A DNA stretch of 64,000 nucleotides from Carallia brachiata (Eukaryota; Streptophyta; Magnoliopsida; Malpighiales; Rhizophoraceae), in assembly GCA_021464245.1 (NCBI GenBank), contig JADCRB010000041.1:516444-580443 (forward strand). Reading direction: 5' to 3'. Positions within the stretch are counted from its first letter, which is position 1. Every line of letters begins with the position of its first letter. The position numbers and the translations under genes were made by a program. Of this stretch, positions 1 to 12,419 are shown in pieces. The notes beneath the pieces were generated by a model. That model searched no databases, had not been told where the DNA came from, and saw only the letters and a program-made list of their open reading frames with translations.

Positions 1-1795
1 TAAATATGTTTATACTACACTTTTTTTGTTATTCAAAAGAAATTTTGCTTTGTTAACAATATGGAGGCAAAATTTAGGTTATTAGGATAATATCTTTTTA
101 GTAACTCAATCTCACAAACAAATCATGCCATAATATTGAGCATTTGATTATATTATATTTGAATATAATTAAATCCTTTGACTCTATTATATCTGAAACT
201 TATGTTTGTAAAATTTATTTATACGTGAATTATTTCCAAAATAAAATTTATTGTATGTAATTTAATATGAATTGTTTGCTCATAATTTTATAAGTTTTTA
301 TGTCATCCTTCATAAATTTTTATAATAACTTCAATTTATAATCTTGCTAACAAATTAAGTATCTGACGAGCCAATGGCCAATAAATAAATTGACAAGGCT
401 TCTGAAAGTTGGGAAAGCAAAGTGAGCTTTCCTTTTATTAGCACCATAGGAAAAAAAAGAAAAAAAAAAAAGAAGATTTGTTGCTATAAAACTAAGATAG
501 AGATTTCCCCATTTTTTGATTTTTGCTTTCTTTCATTGGGGAGAATTCCAAGATGGCTACAAATAGCATATGCTTGCGTAGATAATTTCTAACTAGCTAT
601 CAACCATACAAAATAGTTGTTAAAATTGGACTGCAATAAAAAGTGATTTTTTTGAACCAAGCAAAAAGAAGTGATGCGCGAACCTTGTCTGCCAAAACAG
701 TAATGCATATAATTATAGATTCTACCCGCCATGTGCAGAACAACTCGTTTGGGTCATTAATGGTGTTGTTATGGATGATGATGGTGCTGAGTTGGCTAAC
801 TCCTAGCATAACTTATGTGTAACGGGGAGGTTTTTTTTTTTTTTATATATATATAATGAGAAAGTACCTGTAGCATCTCAAAATCTCTTATAGAGTATTG
901 TGATTTTATATTCGAGAGAGATGTCGAATGAATGAATAGTTATAATATTTTTATTAGACAATCAATTATAAATTTAACTCAAATTACTTAATCTTGACAA
1001 AATTTTAATTCATAACCTTTCATATTACTTAATCTTGACAAAATTTAAATTCGCAACCTTTCATATAGATCCATAGCACGCAGTTTCTTCAAACAGAATA
1101 AGCCCAGCACAGAACTGAGCCATCCAAAAAGCCGTACCAATTACATCGCTAAGCAAGAAAATTTTTAGCGAAGGAACATTTGTTAGAATATAGGGGTGCT
1201 TTAACTTCTTTGTTAAGAAGCAACGAGGCGAAGGGGACATTTTTCTCAAGAGATTCGATTCAATATTCATTAGACTATTCATCTCAAACAAATAATCCAT
1301 TTTAATGAAGTATGATAACTGGAAAATGCAAGATGAATCCCTTGAATGCTTGTGCACCAGCAGTCTACTCAAACGACAATTGAAATGGTTTCTCAATCAA
1401 AGTAAAGCATTTTCAATTTCGTCATCAAGATCCAAGTTGAATTGCACTTCATAACTCCACTTTTATAAGTATTTTCTAAGTACACAAACAACTTTCACAG
1501 ACGTTCAATGTTCTTCCAATCCAACAAATGCCAACCAGGACATGAAGCAACTCCCAACATATAGAATCCAATAACCTAGCGAAGAATTGTCAGAGTTCGA
1601 TCCCACAATGGAAAGACAATGCCAGTACCCTAATACAGTTTACCCAGATAAAAGTTTCTATGCTAACCTTGTTGTCTAATTGGGATGAGAAAGTAGCCTA
1701 GTGAAGATTCTACATAAACGGAAAATAGGTAAGAAACCATTTTCTACAAGTTACACGAGGATCTGAGCCCTACTGTCACAACATGTCTGCACTAC
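1..1795. other. AT-rich intergenic DNA and 3' flank of the ZCCHC8-like gene
   Basis: This stretch is AT-rich, with homopolymer runs (a long T run near 831-844) and no exon-like reading frame with splice sites. The part nearest 1,795 is presumably the 3' UTR and downstream flank of the minus-strand ZCCHC8-like gene. A minus-strand open frame of 111 codons at 1061-1396 has no recognisable domain and I do not call it a gene. The only clear structure is the two-copy tandem repeat listed separately. Confidence 0.6.
984..1065. repeat. 41-bp tandem repeat, two copies
   Basis: Two adjacent 41-bp units (984-1024 and 1025-1065) share the core ttacttaatcttgacaaaa and the ending aacctttcata, with only a few mismatches between them. 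It is a simple local duplication with no evident function. Confidence 0.8.
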
Positions 1796-2047
1796 TCATC
1801 TCCTACTTCGGTGGCGATAGCGGTCATATTCGTAGCTCCTTCGAGCTGAATAATCCATGCTATCATTGTCCCAGCGATCATTTTCATCTTCAAATCTGGC
1901 TGAGGAACTATCGTGCGGCGAAAAACGTTTATTAGAGTAAGGGTATGGTGGCGAACCATGCCACCTGGGACTTGAAGAATCATCGTATGCAAAAGTGCTC
2001 CTCCTTCCCCTCTCAGATGAGACCTTGCAAGAGTAAGTGTCAGACTT
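1796..2047 (-). other. In-frame 83-codon extension beyond the stop of the ZCCHC8-like gene
   Basis: Directly after the TAG at 2048-2050 the same frame stays open for 83 codons to a TGA at 1796-1798. The translation is rich in Arg, Ser, Tyr and Asp and ends in an RRSYEYDRYRHRSRR-like basic tail, the composition expected of the C-terminus of an RNA-processing protein rather than of random 3' UTR. Either the gene carries a premature stop in this sequence, or the ancestral protein was longer and the tail is now untranslated. An 8-bp direct repeat (ctagaagt twice on the coding strand, 2044-2059) covers the stop. Confidence 0.55.
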
Positions 2048-5000
2048 CTAGACTTCTAGCATTGTCATAGAGTAGGGAAAGTAACTAGAATCACAATTAC
2101 CATACCTTGGAGGGTAACTAGACATTGATGGGCTAAGCACGGAATCAACACCAGGAGGACCATCATCTGTGAGATCTCTAGACCGCCTTTGCCCGTGATG
2201 GCGCCATCTACTCATAGGTTCTGAAGAATAACTGTATCTATGTTGTGATTGGTTCCCAAGTGAATCAAAACTTGACAGCCCAGGTGACCAAAGTCTTTCA
2301 TCTGCATTTTCTGGGATTGGAGCATTAATTCCCGGGAATTCGACAGACTTTTTCCTCTGTGGTTCAGGAATTCTTGTTTCAGCAATCTCGCCTTCTTCAT
2401 GTTCTTCCTTTGCATCCGCATCACCAAATATTGTGATCCCTGATGGCTGATCATCATCATCTGGATCTGAAATATGAAGGTAATAGGTCTTACCAAAATG
2501 CAAATGGAAGCTACATACAACACAGAAACCATTGTACAGGATGAACTGTTTGTCTGGAAATTGGGAAAATGGTCTAATTTGATTCTCCTTTTCATGGAAG
2601 TTGAATTGAAATACATAAAACATTAGCAAACAAATTTGGGGGCAAACAGGGTTAAATCATGTAAAAACATGTAGCTTGGGTGAAAATATCTGTTGTCTAG
2701 TGCAAGGATTTGGATTATGGATATCGCTACAGCTAACTCCACTCTTTCTGGAAAATGAACTGTGGTTTATACTTTCACATATACAAAGTTCACCAGCCAT
2801 ATGCAAATAAAACAGCAAATAGGTTGACAGGTTTATCTCTCATCTGAATGCAAACAGCAAACTTTTATGCAATAGTCCTTTATTGTGCAAAGTATTTTAA
2901 CTCCCTGAAAGCCTGCCGGTCCTAACAGGACCATGGCAGAAAAAAGAGCAGTGAACAAGAAACCACAAGCATTTTGGGGTATTTCAATCTAACTGACAAT
3001 AGGGCTCCCTATACTACATTTGTGGTCAGATTTTCCTTGGCACATCACATATAGACTTTAAAGTGACTCTAAGGCTTGAAATGTTGGACATACAGGTAAA
3101 TTAATAAGTTACCTAGGTATCCTGGAGGGTATCCCAGTTCTCGCATTCTGTTAAGCCAGGGTGGGGGATCAAGCTCCTGTATGACAGCAAAGCCGGGAAA
3201 AAAAGTACAGAAGAAGGAGAAGAACAAACGAATTGTTACCACTAGGAAGACAAACCAGAACAAAAATCATCGCAACATTGCCTTAGAAAAGCAGATATTT
3301 TACTACAACTAAATTTTGTCTAAGACAGCATATTCCCAACATACAATCTCAATCTAAAATATTGCATCTGGGAGTTGCTTAACTGTTCTATAAAGGCCCG
3401 AAAATCTCAACCAAAGGAGTTATACTGTTGATAGATATGGACCAATGTAATCAATATACCTAACACAAGATGGCCTGAAGACAGAAAACAGCAAATAATT
3501 TTTCACATCTGAACAACCGAGACCCAGTATATTCTTGCCTTTTTCGTTCTAGCTTCATCATTCACTTTGCAGGCTTTTGTCACAACTGAACTACAACTAA
3601 AATTACAAAACTACCTAGAATCAGCTACAAAGATCTCCGAACTCGGATATTTACTGCCATAAGTTTAATTCCTAAACTAAGATTATATCGGGTGAGCAAA
3701 AAGTTTGGCCTTGTCCTATTATAGCACAAAGAATCTCCAACCTATTACCTGCAAGGTAAATTTTTTTGGAGACTTTCTTACATCACATCAAACCCCTGCC
3801 AGTTGCAGCTTTGATGCAACCAAATATTTGGTACATTCCATATCTAGGTCAGACCACCCTATGTGCTACATTTGGACTTGAAAGCCCTTACCCCAAGACC
3901 TAAAAGTTTCCGCGTTTCAGCATCCAGAGCACCTGGCTTTAAACCATCATATTTTCCACCAAAAGAGCTCTGATAATATCGAACTTGATTGCGAGAACTA
4001 GCACTTTGATTCCGTCTGGACTTGTGAAGTTTTCGTGCATGGTTAACAGCAATGTTGTCACGAGGCTTAGGGCATTCCCTCAAAGAATGGTTGTAAGAAC
4101 CACAGTTGAAACAACGAGCAGCATCATCCACTATCAAGCCTCTATAAAAGATAGAAGATAGAATGTAATTCAATCAATGCTATTTTTTTGATGGGTTTTT
4201 TTTTTTTTTTTGAGGGGGTGGGGGAGGGGGTTCTCAATCAATGACAGTCTATACAATCTTGCAAACAGTCGTGTGGCAGTATTAGATTAAGAAATGAGAC
4301 TAAGTAAATATCTTGTGCAGGAAAGATGGTTAATTGGTTATGCAAGAAACTACACATTAATAGCATGTCTATGCTAAATATGCAAAAGAAGGTCATTTAC
4401 CCATTGCCATCAGCAAGACCATCTGCGGAGGTCAAACCTAATGCATATCCACGATCATAAAGTGGCACAGAGGAATCCAAAGGATTGAAGCCATCACCTT
4501 CCTGTTTCCTTGTTTGGTTCTCTATCCAGAAAGACTACACATAAAAGAGCACTCAAAGGAACAAATTAATGTAGTACAAAAAAAAGGAAGGTATTTAAGG
4601 ATTCAACGCAGCTTAATCATTTACAACTTCAGATTATGACATATGCAACAGAAGAGGTATTTTGGCACTAGAAAAGTGTCATTGCTATCAAGGTAAAATA
4701 TCAAGACAAAGCATATTCTGGTTAAAGATTGGATGGAGGGCATTAGGTCCAAACCAACTTTCCAAAATTTCAATAGAAAAACCCTGGCAACAGTAAAAGT
4801 AAACCCTGTTGTGCAAAAGGGTAAAATCACACTAACAAACAGTACGAAAAAGTGGGAATACAGATCCAATCCAATTGCAGTGAAAATTCTAATGAAAGTC
4901 AACAGTGCTAATGATGTCACCACAGCATTGGCAGCTCAGAAAATTGTTTATTGGCTCGGAACTATATGATAAACAATTTCAAAAAGAGCTTGTAGATTTA

Positions 5001-6826
5001 GGACTAGGATGTCATTGGCTAGTCCTTTCAGTCGAAAAATGCAAGACAAGAAACTCAATATAGGGAATTACCACTGCAGAGGTCTGTTTGACTCCTACCC
5101 TTAATGCAGGGAAGTACGTCTCTTCACCAGATTCTAGGACTTCATTTCCATCCTGCAGTTTAAAAAAATGCATAGACCAAACTATCTTGATCAACGATAC
5201 AGACTTATAGCAAAAGCAAGAGGCCATAACTTGCACAAACATAAAATCTACATACAACCATTCTCCAATAGGAAAATATATGTCCACACTCTGCAATCGC
5301 ACTTTATTAGGCCATATTTAGAGCACTTGCATATCTTAAGAATGCAACCTAAGCCATCTAACGTGGTTAAAATAAGGGGCTAAATTTTCTTTCTTCTACA
5401 TAGCAATGTAATTAAAGTATCGCAAAGATTTGGAAGAGAGTGGCTGAAAACTGATTGCAGATGCGGTCCTCTCAGAGCATACTTCTATGGATCTTTTTTT
5501 CCTTTGAGTGAATGTTGTTTGATATGTAAGTTAACTAAAAGTTAGCCCATGAGGATCAAGAGAGGCCAATTCTGAAGAAAAAGGCTTTTTTTTTTTTTTT
5601 TTAAACCACCCATTCAACTCATACACACACTTGGACAGATGATAACTCACAAGTGATTCTGTCATCATTTTTCTTAAGGTGATAGAGAATTACTTGTGAA
5701 GAAGAACCATTTTGTGCATGCCACGCTGACCACTGTTGTAAAAGTTCTTCAAGCTTCTGTTTGCTAGCTCTGCAAAAGTAAAGCAATGGCAAAAGATTTT
5801 GAACACCAATAATCCAAGCCATTTTAGTGGGAAGTCATGCCTCCAAACCAGCACATGATATAATAGTTTAAAATTACTTGAAGAAGAAATTTCAAACATC
5901 AAGCTCAAATTTCCTGGATGCCAATATACAGTGAATAATTCCACCCTAACCTTGTTAAGCAGTTATATGTGACATGCACAGAAGATTGGTTCCTCATCAT
6001 ATGTCATCCTTGCTCTCTTAACACCTGATACGCCTAATGTAGCAAGTTATGGAAAGCTCAACAAAAATTAGAATTCCATTGCTGACGTCGACATGGTTTT
6101 CTTCAATATAACTTTGCAGATTGAAAAATTCTAATGAGTTTTGGAAACTTAAAATCCCATGAACAAAACTCATTTATAACTCTAGTACGAGAAAGCATTT
6201 GTAAAGATGGAGAACATAAACAGAAGCTTAAAATCAACCAAAAAAAAAAAAGCTTAAGCTATCAAATGTTCAAGTAGATACGATTTCCATCTGTAGAAAG
6301 GTTGTTGATGAGACTTTGATTTTGGAATTCAGGATAATTTTCAGCATTGACTCTAGCGCTGAAGTTATTCAGGTTCTCTGCAACTGCAACAATGTTAGCA
6401 ACTTCGATATTGACTTGCATGACAGGTGAATCAACCAAATCCATGTCAACCTCTGTCTGGCAAGCTGCCAGTCCCAACATCATCTTCCCGGAAAACAAAA
6501 TTGTTCTGATCTATTTCACCTTCTTCCGGTCCACTATCACCAGCATTGAACCTCACATTGTCAGCAGCAGTTGTGCCTTCTTCAGTAACAGTCTCCCCTA
6601 CACGTAGGCCCAATTCTTCTTGATCTGTGGTGCCTTCTCCAGTTCCCATACCACCTTTACTAAGCCCAAAATTCTGCTCATCCATCGCGCATTTCACAAC
6701 TCCAGTATCGCCTTCTTCAGACGCAGAATTACTAGGTTGAGGATCGGCCCCGATTGGCTCAGAATCAGACTTACAGCTTTCACTATTCTCATTTCTATCT
6801 TCGAAATCACCGGAAACAGTTCCCAT
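2048..6826 (-). CDS. ZCCHC8: ZCCHC8-like zinc-knuckle/PSP protein (NEXT complex), eight exons, frame disrupted
   Basis: The gene encodes a homologue of ZCCHC8, the scaffold that links the MTR4/HEN2-type helicase to the nuclear exosome in the NEXT RNA-decay complex; in Arabidopsis ZCCHC8A/B associate with HEN2 (family knowledge). Exons I could join by GT-AG sites and phase are 6826-6282, 6024-5951, 5769-5694, 5152-5072, 4534-4401, 4141-3892, 3176-3113 and 2466-2048. Exon 6 carries a CCHC knuckle (CFNCGSYNHSLREC). The PSP domain runs from KYDGLKPGALD at the end of exon 6 into ELDPPPWLNRMRELGYPPGYL in exon 7. The N-terminal third is acidic and low-complexity. I chose ATG 6826; an in-frame ATG lies at 6868. 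Two single-base frame breaks (within 6446-6498 and near 5986-5992) and a TAG before a plausible C-terminal tail (2048-2050) interrupt the frame as read. Both frame breaks lie in short homopolymers, so consensus error is possible. Confidence 0.85.
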
Positions 6827-7296
6827 TTCCCGATCAAAAAGCACTTTCCCACATAACAAGCTTACCAAACCAAAAAGAGCGGTCTAACCTACAATGAAAT
6901 GAAGTCATGTCCCATGAGCAGATACCCGATCGCCATATCAGCCAAAAAAAATCATCATACTGAATATAATACTCAACCAAAGACACATCCAAAACCACTC
7001 AAAAATCAATAAGAAAGATTACTCTATAGAATTCTAACATTTCCTGAACACAAATGACAAGAAGAAATCAAACATATGTGCAATTACAAAAATAAAATCA
7101 AAGTTCTTTCAAAACCAAAGGGAAAGTAGAGAATTGCAAGAAAAGAAAACAGAATTCTTTGATTGGGAATTCTTTTTCGGCTTTCCTTTCTAAATCAGTA
7201 GTTAAAAGAAGATAATAAAGGGAGAGAGAAGAGACGCACACTTGGCTTCTTTTTCCTTCTCGTTTTCTGAATTTTCTCGGAAACCAAACAAGAAAG

Positions 7297-7305
7297 TTAG
7301 GGTTT
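7297..7305 (-). promoter_or_regulatory. telo-box in the 5' region of the ZCCHC8-like gene
   Basis: On the coding strand the sequence is AAACCCTAA, the plant telo-box found near transcription starts of many housekeeping and RNA-biogenesis genes (established). It lies about 470 bp upstream of the ATG. A 5'-UTR intron between here and 6,870 is likely but not proven. Confidence 0.5.
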
Positions 7306-7329
7306 CGATTAAGGATTTTACCTGAGGTG

Positions 7330-7991
7330 AGTGAAACTGTGATTCGTTTTTTTTTTTTTTTCTTTTCGAAGTTGCGTCTCCGACCGATGCGATTCGGATT
7401 TCTGACTCCAGAAGCTGAATCGAGGGCGGCGATGGGTTTTTCTGTGGGTCCCCTCCTAAATTATTTTCAAATCTTCATCTCCCCCAATTTTGTTTATTTA
7501 TTTTCAATTCTATCTATTTATCCGCGGTCGTGGCTGTCTAGGAAAATGCTATTTTTATCACAAAAAATGGAAGAGCCAATTCTAAAGCAAAGGCAACAAT
7601 TTTGGGTTACATAAATAACAATTCCAGTCTGCCTAGTTCTGAATTCTTAAGCCTTAATTGTTCAAAAAAAAGAACTCTTAAGTCTTTAATTTAACTAGCT
7701 GTTTTGTTCGAAATTTTCGAATTAACAAACAAATGTATTAAGTACGTGAAATTCTTACGTTGTGATATACATAAAATTTAAGAAATAATCCGCCCAAATT
7801 AGTAATTTTAAAAAAAAAAAAAACTAAAAGTGTTATAGTAGTATATAGTTATGTGTCGACTTTAATCTAATTACCAAGTCAAAAGTATGGTTATTTGTCA
7901 AAAGTTACTTCTAACTTTTCTATTTGCTTAATGTGATCAAGTAAAGAATCAACTGGCAAAGTTTTACAATAATTTTGAGTCTGTCTAAACT
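7330..7991. other. Intergenic: ZCCHC8-like promoter and GEX3-like 3' flank
   Basis: This is a compact gap between two genes in the same orientation. The lower part should contain the ZCCHC8-like promoter and first untranslated exon. The upper part should hold the 3' UTR of the GEX3-like gene. It is AT-rich with A and T runs; I see no further gene. Confidence 0.5.
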
Positions 7992-10900
7992 CTAATTAGT
8001 TGAAGATAAATTCCTTCTCCTCTTTAACCATAAGCTCTTTCCAATGCTCTTAATTGATTCCATTTCATTGTGTTTCTCCTCTTCTACTGGTCCTTTCTTT
8101 GCAAACACTGGGCTTATATATCCTTTTGAACTCGATGCTGGTTCTGATGGACTTCTCTTGTAGTCTTTTTTAAGAATCCTATCATCACTTGAGCTTTCTG
8201 CTTCTAAGGCTGCTTTTGCCTTTGCTGTATTCTTGGCTGCTGAGTTATTGCCTTCTTGGAAATTCCAGCCAGACCCTCTACTGCTGCTGCCGCTGCTGCT
8301 TTCTCTAGACGATGTGTCACTAAGTGTATGGAAAATGGTGACACTTTCTTTTCTTCCACTTTGAAATGAGTAACTTCTTGTTTTCCCATTGAATATTGGA
8401 AGTAGAGATTTTGACTGCATGCCGGTTCGATCCCTGCCAAGACTGTAAGTCGTTGAGAGCTTTCTCTCAACCCCTTCTCGTTTCCGAACCAAATCTCTAA
8501 GTTTTTCGATCACTTCACTTGCCACTGCTTCTTCTGCAGCTTTTTTCTGCAGTTCTGTGATTGTTCTATTGAATTGTTTCTTCTTGAGTTGGAGCGAACG
8601 CTGAAAAGCCAAAAATGTGGCTAAGCATGATGGAGTGTAGAATTCTTTAGGAATTTTCACTTGTCTAGGCTTGTCAAGTAGGATAGTGCATGAACATCAA
8701 ACTTGGTTTTGCTGCAAATCCAGTCTTGTACAATTCCCTAGTTTTTTTTTTTTTTTTTTTTTGTGGAGTGGAGAAGACTCTAATAAAAGGAAACTGCATA
8801 TATCAAATCTTACTCGCTTTTCTAAAAAATTTCCCAAGTTCTGGCCTTGCAGCTTCTTTTTCCTCCAAAATATGCAGCAAAATCGTACAAGGCCAGCCAT
8901 AGCTATTAAGAGTATGGACTCAAAAAGCAGGAACACCAATATTGTCCCGTCATTACCTGAAAGAATGAGCAATAATCACACTTTTGTAACAGCTAACTGA
9001 TATATCATAATTTCTTTTCAAATAGAGGATTGAGGCTTGCCCGTGTAACTAGTACGGAGAGGCCTTGGACTTGTTTGTGAGCAGGTAGACACAAGCTTTT
9101 CATCTGGTAATCAAAAGAAAAGAAAAAAAAAAAAAAGCCTAAAAATCATATCATCTGTAATGGAGATCTGAAAGTACATTGCAGGGAATAATTACATTTA
9201 CTGCGACACAGTAGCGGGTTGCCAGCATCTGCATCATTTGCAAGAAAACAAGATATGAGTTGCTGTTGTAAAAATTAAATTCGTATCAGGTTATAGAAAA
9301 TAAACTGATATGATATTTTATGTCAATTACAAAGGTTAAATATACACTTTGTTGGCAATATTCAGATGTAGGAACCTAAGGGTTCCCCCATAGGCTTTTC
9401 ATATTGTCTCAATCTAATGCTATATTAAAGTAGTGAACAATGAGACACTCCACTTTCTAAAACAGACATTTCAAAAGTGCCCCTGACCAAGTAGTGCCAA
9501 AGCATGGTATACATGACTTGTTAATAGAATCTCACTTGAAGCGGTGATAAATACAAGTAGAATTCCCTCGTCCAGTACAAAATGTCGCAGATCACTTTGA
9601 GACAGTAAGGATGAGTATTGACCTGACGAAGGACAAGTGAAAGCAGTTGCAGTTCACGAGCTATTGGACATCACAACAACGAAAGATGACAACTGAAGAT
9701 GGAAGATATAATACAAGTTAAATATTACCGGGGTACTTTTCAGACCAATGGATGGTGCCTGTTGCAGGAATCAACAAGGTGAAGACCACACCTTTAGGTC
9801 TCATTGCTGTTACATAAGTGTATTCACCAATCAGATTGCCAGTTTTTCCCTCCATCTCTGTCTGAGAGATATATACAGCATAGCCTGAACAGTCAAGAAA
9901 TGGACCAACTTGGGCAACACTATCCAATTCAGAGGCTTTTGTCAACTTCTTCAAAATCCCAGTTGGTGAGATTGAGTACAGGAATCCATCCAGCGAAGTA
10001 ATAGATATCCAACCTGTGATAGTTAATGATCTAAGAAACAAAATGTGAAATGATTTGAATGATTTCCCAACAAATGCGTGTGGTTCAGTTTAAAAAATCT
10101 CGTTTCTTCAAGTTAGTCCCAAACTACAAACCACTATGATAGGACAGCTAGAAGCACTCTTCAATGTTAAAACACATATTTACCATTAGAATCCACAATG
10201 GGAGCACACTCTTCTGTACTTACTGGTCCAATAATTTGCTGCCATAAAATGTTACCCACGGTTACATCTAATGCCAATACCATAGACCTGACTGGTATGG
10301 TGACATACACACGGCCATTGTTTCCTGCTGTAACAGTGAAGTCTTTGTGAAATGAGCTTAGATCCTGGACCCAATTAAAATGAGGACTACGAAGAGACAA
10401 TGAATAAAGTTCTCCGGCAGTATTTGGAATCTGCAAGATAAAAGGACAGATAAATGTCCACAAGCTCAAGATGCTCATAGAAAAGGTCCTCATACTATGT
10501 ACAGTACTATTTCTAGTTAGAAACAGATAAGAAATTAACAGCTATATGTTTATTTACATAGATAAGCTAACAATATGAGACTGGAACTGTCAACAATGTA
10601 AGTAAGTAGGCATAAGAAAGGCCTTACATATATGCTAGCTTCACATCGATCAATCACAGGGGCTGAGGTGAAATAACAGTCTGTAATGCCTTTGGAACAA
10701 CCTAGACGGTATCCAAACTGGGAAAGAACTGGTCCAGCACTCCAAACTAGTCGCTTGCCCATTGTGTATGCAAACAGTCCTCGATTCTTGATATTGATAA
10801 ATACATATGAACTCAATGTGCTCACAGCAAGACCAATAATTTGACCTGCATCTTGTTGACCTTCTTCTGGGCCAAAGAAGACTTCTGCAGTTGGTGGAGA

Positions 10901-12419
10901 AGTTCCAACATCAAGAAAATTGATTTGCAGGACTCTGTTCTCTGCAATCAAATATATCTGCCAGCACCATGAAGTAAGTCAATAATTATAGAAAATATAA
11001 ACTTGCAGAATAATATGGCAACATTGCTATGTATTTTAAAAGCCAAAATGTAAATCCTAGACTTTACTTAAAGGAAAATGTGCCTTTAACACGCAAACTT
11101 GAAGGAACTGCACATTAAGTCATACTATGTAATCTTGCAACATATATCAGCCATACAAGCAGCTTTATCTATTCATTTTTTTTATCAAGTTACTCCTTTC
11201 CTCCGACAGTTCCTGCCATAAGATAGACTGTGTACTACTAGACTCTGACACTAATGTTGTAATGGAGGTGAACAAGGCAGAAGTCACTGAAACGTCACTG
11301 AAGTCTAGCATTTTGTCTTTTAGTTCTATGTTCTAGTTTATAGCCTGAGGAAAATGCAGCTGTATGATGCGTTCGCCTAGCGATATCATACACAAAACAT
11401 AAAAAATTCAAACATAAGATTTCATTTATTTGCTTACTTTTCCTTTGCCACCGTGAAGTGGAGCCGTGCCAACATTGCAAGTGTAAGCCAAACGCAGGGT
11501 CCAAACAATGGAACCATTGCTTTCGAATGCAAACAAGTTTCTTTCAGAGCAAGTATATATCCTGCCATCATCTCCTATCAGAGGTTTTGAAAGCCTGGAA
11601 GGGGTCTCTGTTGAAGGATCCTGACCTGAAGAACAAAAGATTTACATTAGAGATTGATAAACAATTAACAAAACAAGACTGATAAAGAAGATAGAATTGC
11701 TCAATAGATCATGAGGGCAGCAAACTTATGCTTAAAAATTTCCGGCAAATTCTGCTATTTTCTGTTTTATGGTCCATCAGGATGCCCATGAAAGTCAGCT
11801 AAATAACAAGCAAAAGCCCTCCCCTTTTGCCTAAATCCCACATACTCCCCTTCCTAGATTCTAATCTGTGTCCCCCAAGACAGATGTGAGGCTCTTAACC
11901 ATCGGGGCATCCGTCAGTGGAAAAAATTCTGCTGTTTTCAAGATAGCTTTGAGTACTAAACACAACAAGAATGCATTCATTTCTTAGAATCTAGTTAGCC
12001 GCTTTATCATCAATTTTTTTTTTCCTTTTTAAATCCATACGTCTATCTAATATATGCGCCTAAAATTGCAGAGGATTCAAGGGCCTTAGTAAAACAGTTT
12101 CAACTTCGATTTTGTGGGCTCTAGCGGTACCAAAAAAGAACGATAGAATCTAGTTTTTCCAGAAAAAAAAGATAAAACAACCCCTTAACTCACAAACCCA
12201 GAAGTAGAATTCCTGTTCCAGCTTCACTGTGAACCCCATTACCAGGAAAGTTGTTCACAAAAAAAAAAAAAAAAACACGTGAAATGAAGAAGAAAAGACG
12301 CTTCATTTGGCAGTTTACAAATAAATCGAGAGACCCAGAGAGTTACCAAAGTAACTGTGGTATTCTGAGGAAACTGAGGCGATAATTAGGAGTAACAATA
12401 GCAGAAATTGAATCTGCAT
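7992..12419 (-). CDS. GEX3: GAMETE EXPRESSED 3-like protein: quinoprotein-type propeller with one membrane helix, ten exons
   Basis: Ten exons join in frame into 683 codons: 12419-12347, 11625-11438, 10957-10628, 10430-10184, 10013-9729, 9622-9536, 9228-9202, 9103-9041, 8956-8814 and 8600-7992. A hydrophobic signal peptide (MQIQFLLLLLLIIASVSS) opens the protein. Residues about 30-400 contain repeated propeller-blade phrases such as GDDGRIYTCS, NGSIVWT, DVTVGNILWQQ and ATGTIHWSE, typical of PQQ/quinoprotein-like folds. A transmembrane helix spans about residues 439-463, followed by a basic WRKKK stop-transfer, a Lys/Glu-rich likely coiled coil and a Ser-rich cytoplasmic tail. The layout fits plant GEX3, an egg-cell plasma-membrane protein implicated in pollen-tube guidance in Arabidopsis (family knowledge). 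Intron 8 has a GC donor (9040-9039); all others are GT-AG. No frameshift or internal stop is present. Exon joins are my reading of splice signals. Confidence 0.8.
11772..11917 (-). repeat. possible tRNA-related SINE relic in GEX3-like intron 1
   Basis: On the minus strand the segment starts GGATGCCCCGATGGTTAAGA, which resembles a tRNA-derived SINE head with an A-box-like TGGTTAAGAGCC, and ends near GGGCATCC. A convincing B box and poly-A tail are not visible, so this is a weak call. Confidence 0.25.

Noticed and set aside
1061..1396. 111-codon minus-strand open frame
   Set aside because: No domain, no splice context and no codon-bias signal that I can see; lies in the 3' flank of the ZCCHC8-like gene.
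8671..9000. 109-codon plus-strand open frame
   Set aside because: Antisense to a real GEX3-like exon and its T-rich intron.
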